Shown here: positions 63,900 to 64,000 of the stretch, piece by piece
Position numbering within the stretch: the first letter of the stretch is position 1
Layout: each line of letters begins with the position of its first letter
DNA from: Flagellimonas allohymeniacidonis
GTDB lineage: Bacteria; Bacteroidota; Bacteroidia; Flavobacteriales; Flavobacteriaceae
Length of the DNA: 64,000 nucleotides
NCBI RefSeq assembly: GCF_004296335.1
Contig: NZ_SGIU01000001.1
Location: 1,527,290 to 1,591,289, forward strand
Direction: 5' to 3'
Notes under the pieces: generated by a model
Seen by the model: the letters and a program-made list of their open reading frames with translations, nothing else
The model's database searches: none
Told to the model about the DNA's origin: nothing
Translations under genes and position numbers: made by a program

Positions 63900-64000
63900 A
63901 TCCAGATTTGATTAATTGGTTCCTTTAAAATCTTATGGTCAACTCATGGTATAATCCATTCACATCATCCGTCTTGAAATTGTTCTGAAAATCAGCTCTC

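Noticed and set aside
1..64000. CRISPR arrays, insertion sequences, phage genes or rRNA
   Set aside because: Looked for spaced direct repeats, transposase motifs and rRNA core sequences by eye; none seen.

Overview
The window looks like a chromosomal segment of a marine flavobacterium (Bacteroidota, Flavobacteriaceae). The grounds are a SusC/SusD pair, several large TonB-linked outer-membrane barrels, many short Sec lipoproteins, Bacteroidota-type -7 boxes (TAnnTTTG), and a tmRNA whose tag reads GESNYALAA. The genus cannot be fixed from sequence alone; a Muricauda/Flagellimonas-like member is a guess.

Layout. 1-17.4 kb is mostly core: the 5' part of an AraC-type regulator, an outer-membrane barrel behind a large TPR protein, FtsE plus a small membrane protein, a polyphosphate-type glucokinase, TypA/BipA, a TonB-type barrel, KdsA with a DUF3857 protein, and an alanine/saccharopine-dehydrogenase-like enzyme. 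17.4-18.3 kb holds repeat-rich non-coding DNA, the tmRNA and a strong terminator. 18.6-38 kb is an accessory region of small lipoproteins, GNAT and DinB-like proteins, a Crp-family regulator, two alpha/beta hydrolases, a LuxR-type LAL regulator and, most notably, aromatic amino acid enzymes. 38.4-41.4 kb is a sulfur module: a TsdA-like dihaem cytochrome, a Tat-exported DsrE-like protein and a TauE exporter. 41.5-45.4 kb carries small or hypothetical genes and one interrupted ORF. 45.7-56.6 kb is a compact GH13-SusC-SusD locus followed by four regulators: a membrane-anchored LytTR protein, a short LacI-type protein, and a LytS/LytR pair. 57-64 kb carries an isoquinoline-oxidoreductase-type molybdoenzyme, a three-gene set ending in an FAD-linked oxidase, and a membrane-inserted patatin.

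How genes work together. The clearest new-looking unit is 25.9-29.6 kb: alpha/beta hydrolase, CMD-like protein, an MIO aromatic amino acid lyase very close to cyanobacterial PAL, and a phenolic acid decarboxylase with all four known active-site residues. Together the last two would deaminate an aromatic amino acid to a cinnamate and decarboxylate it to a vinylphenol. The decarboxylase needs a para-hydroxyl, so tyrosine (or DOPA) is the expected substrate. The lyase carries Tyr-His instead of the Phe-Leu pair of PAL at the specificity position. An aromatic amino acid decarboxylase and a LAL regulator lie within 8 kb.

Limits: all family calls come from reading motifs and from memory of family sequences; no search was run. 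Starts were chosen from ATG position, signal peptides and neighbours.
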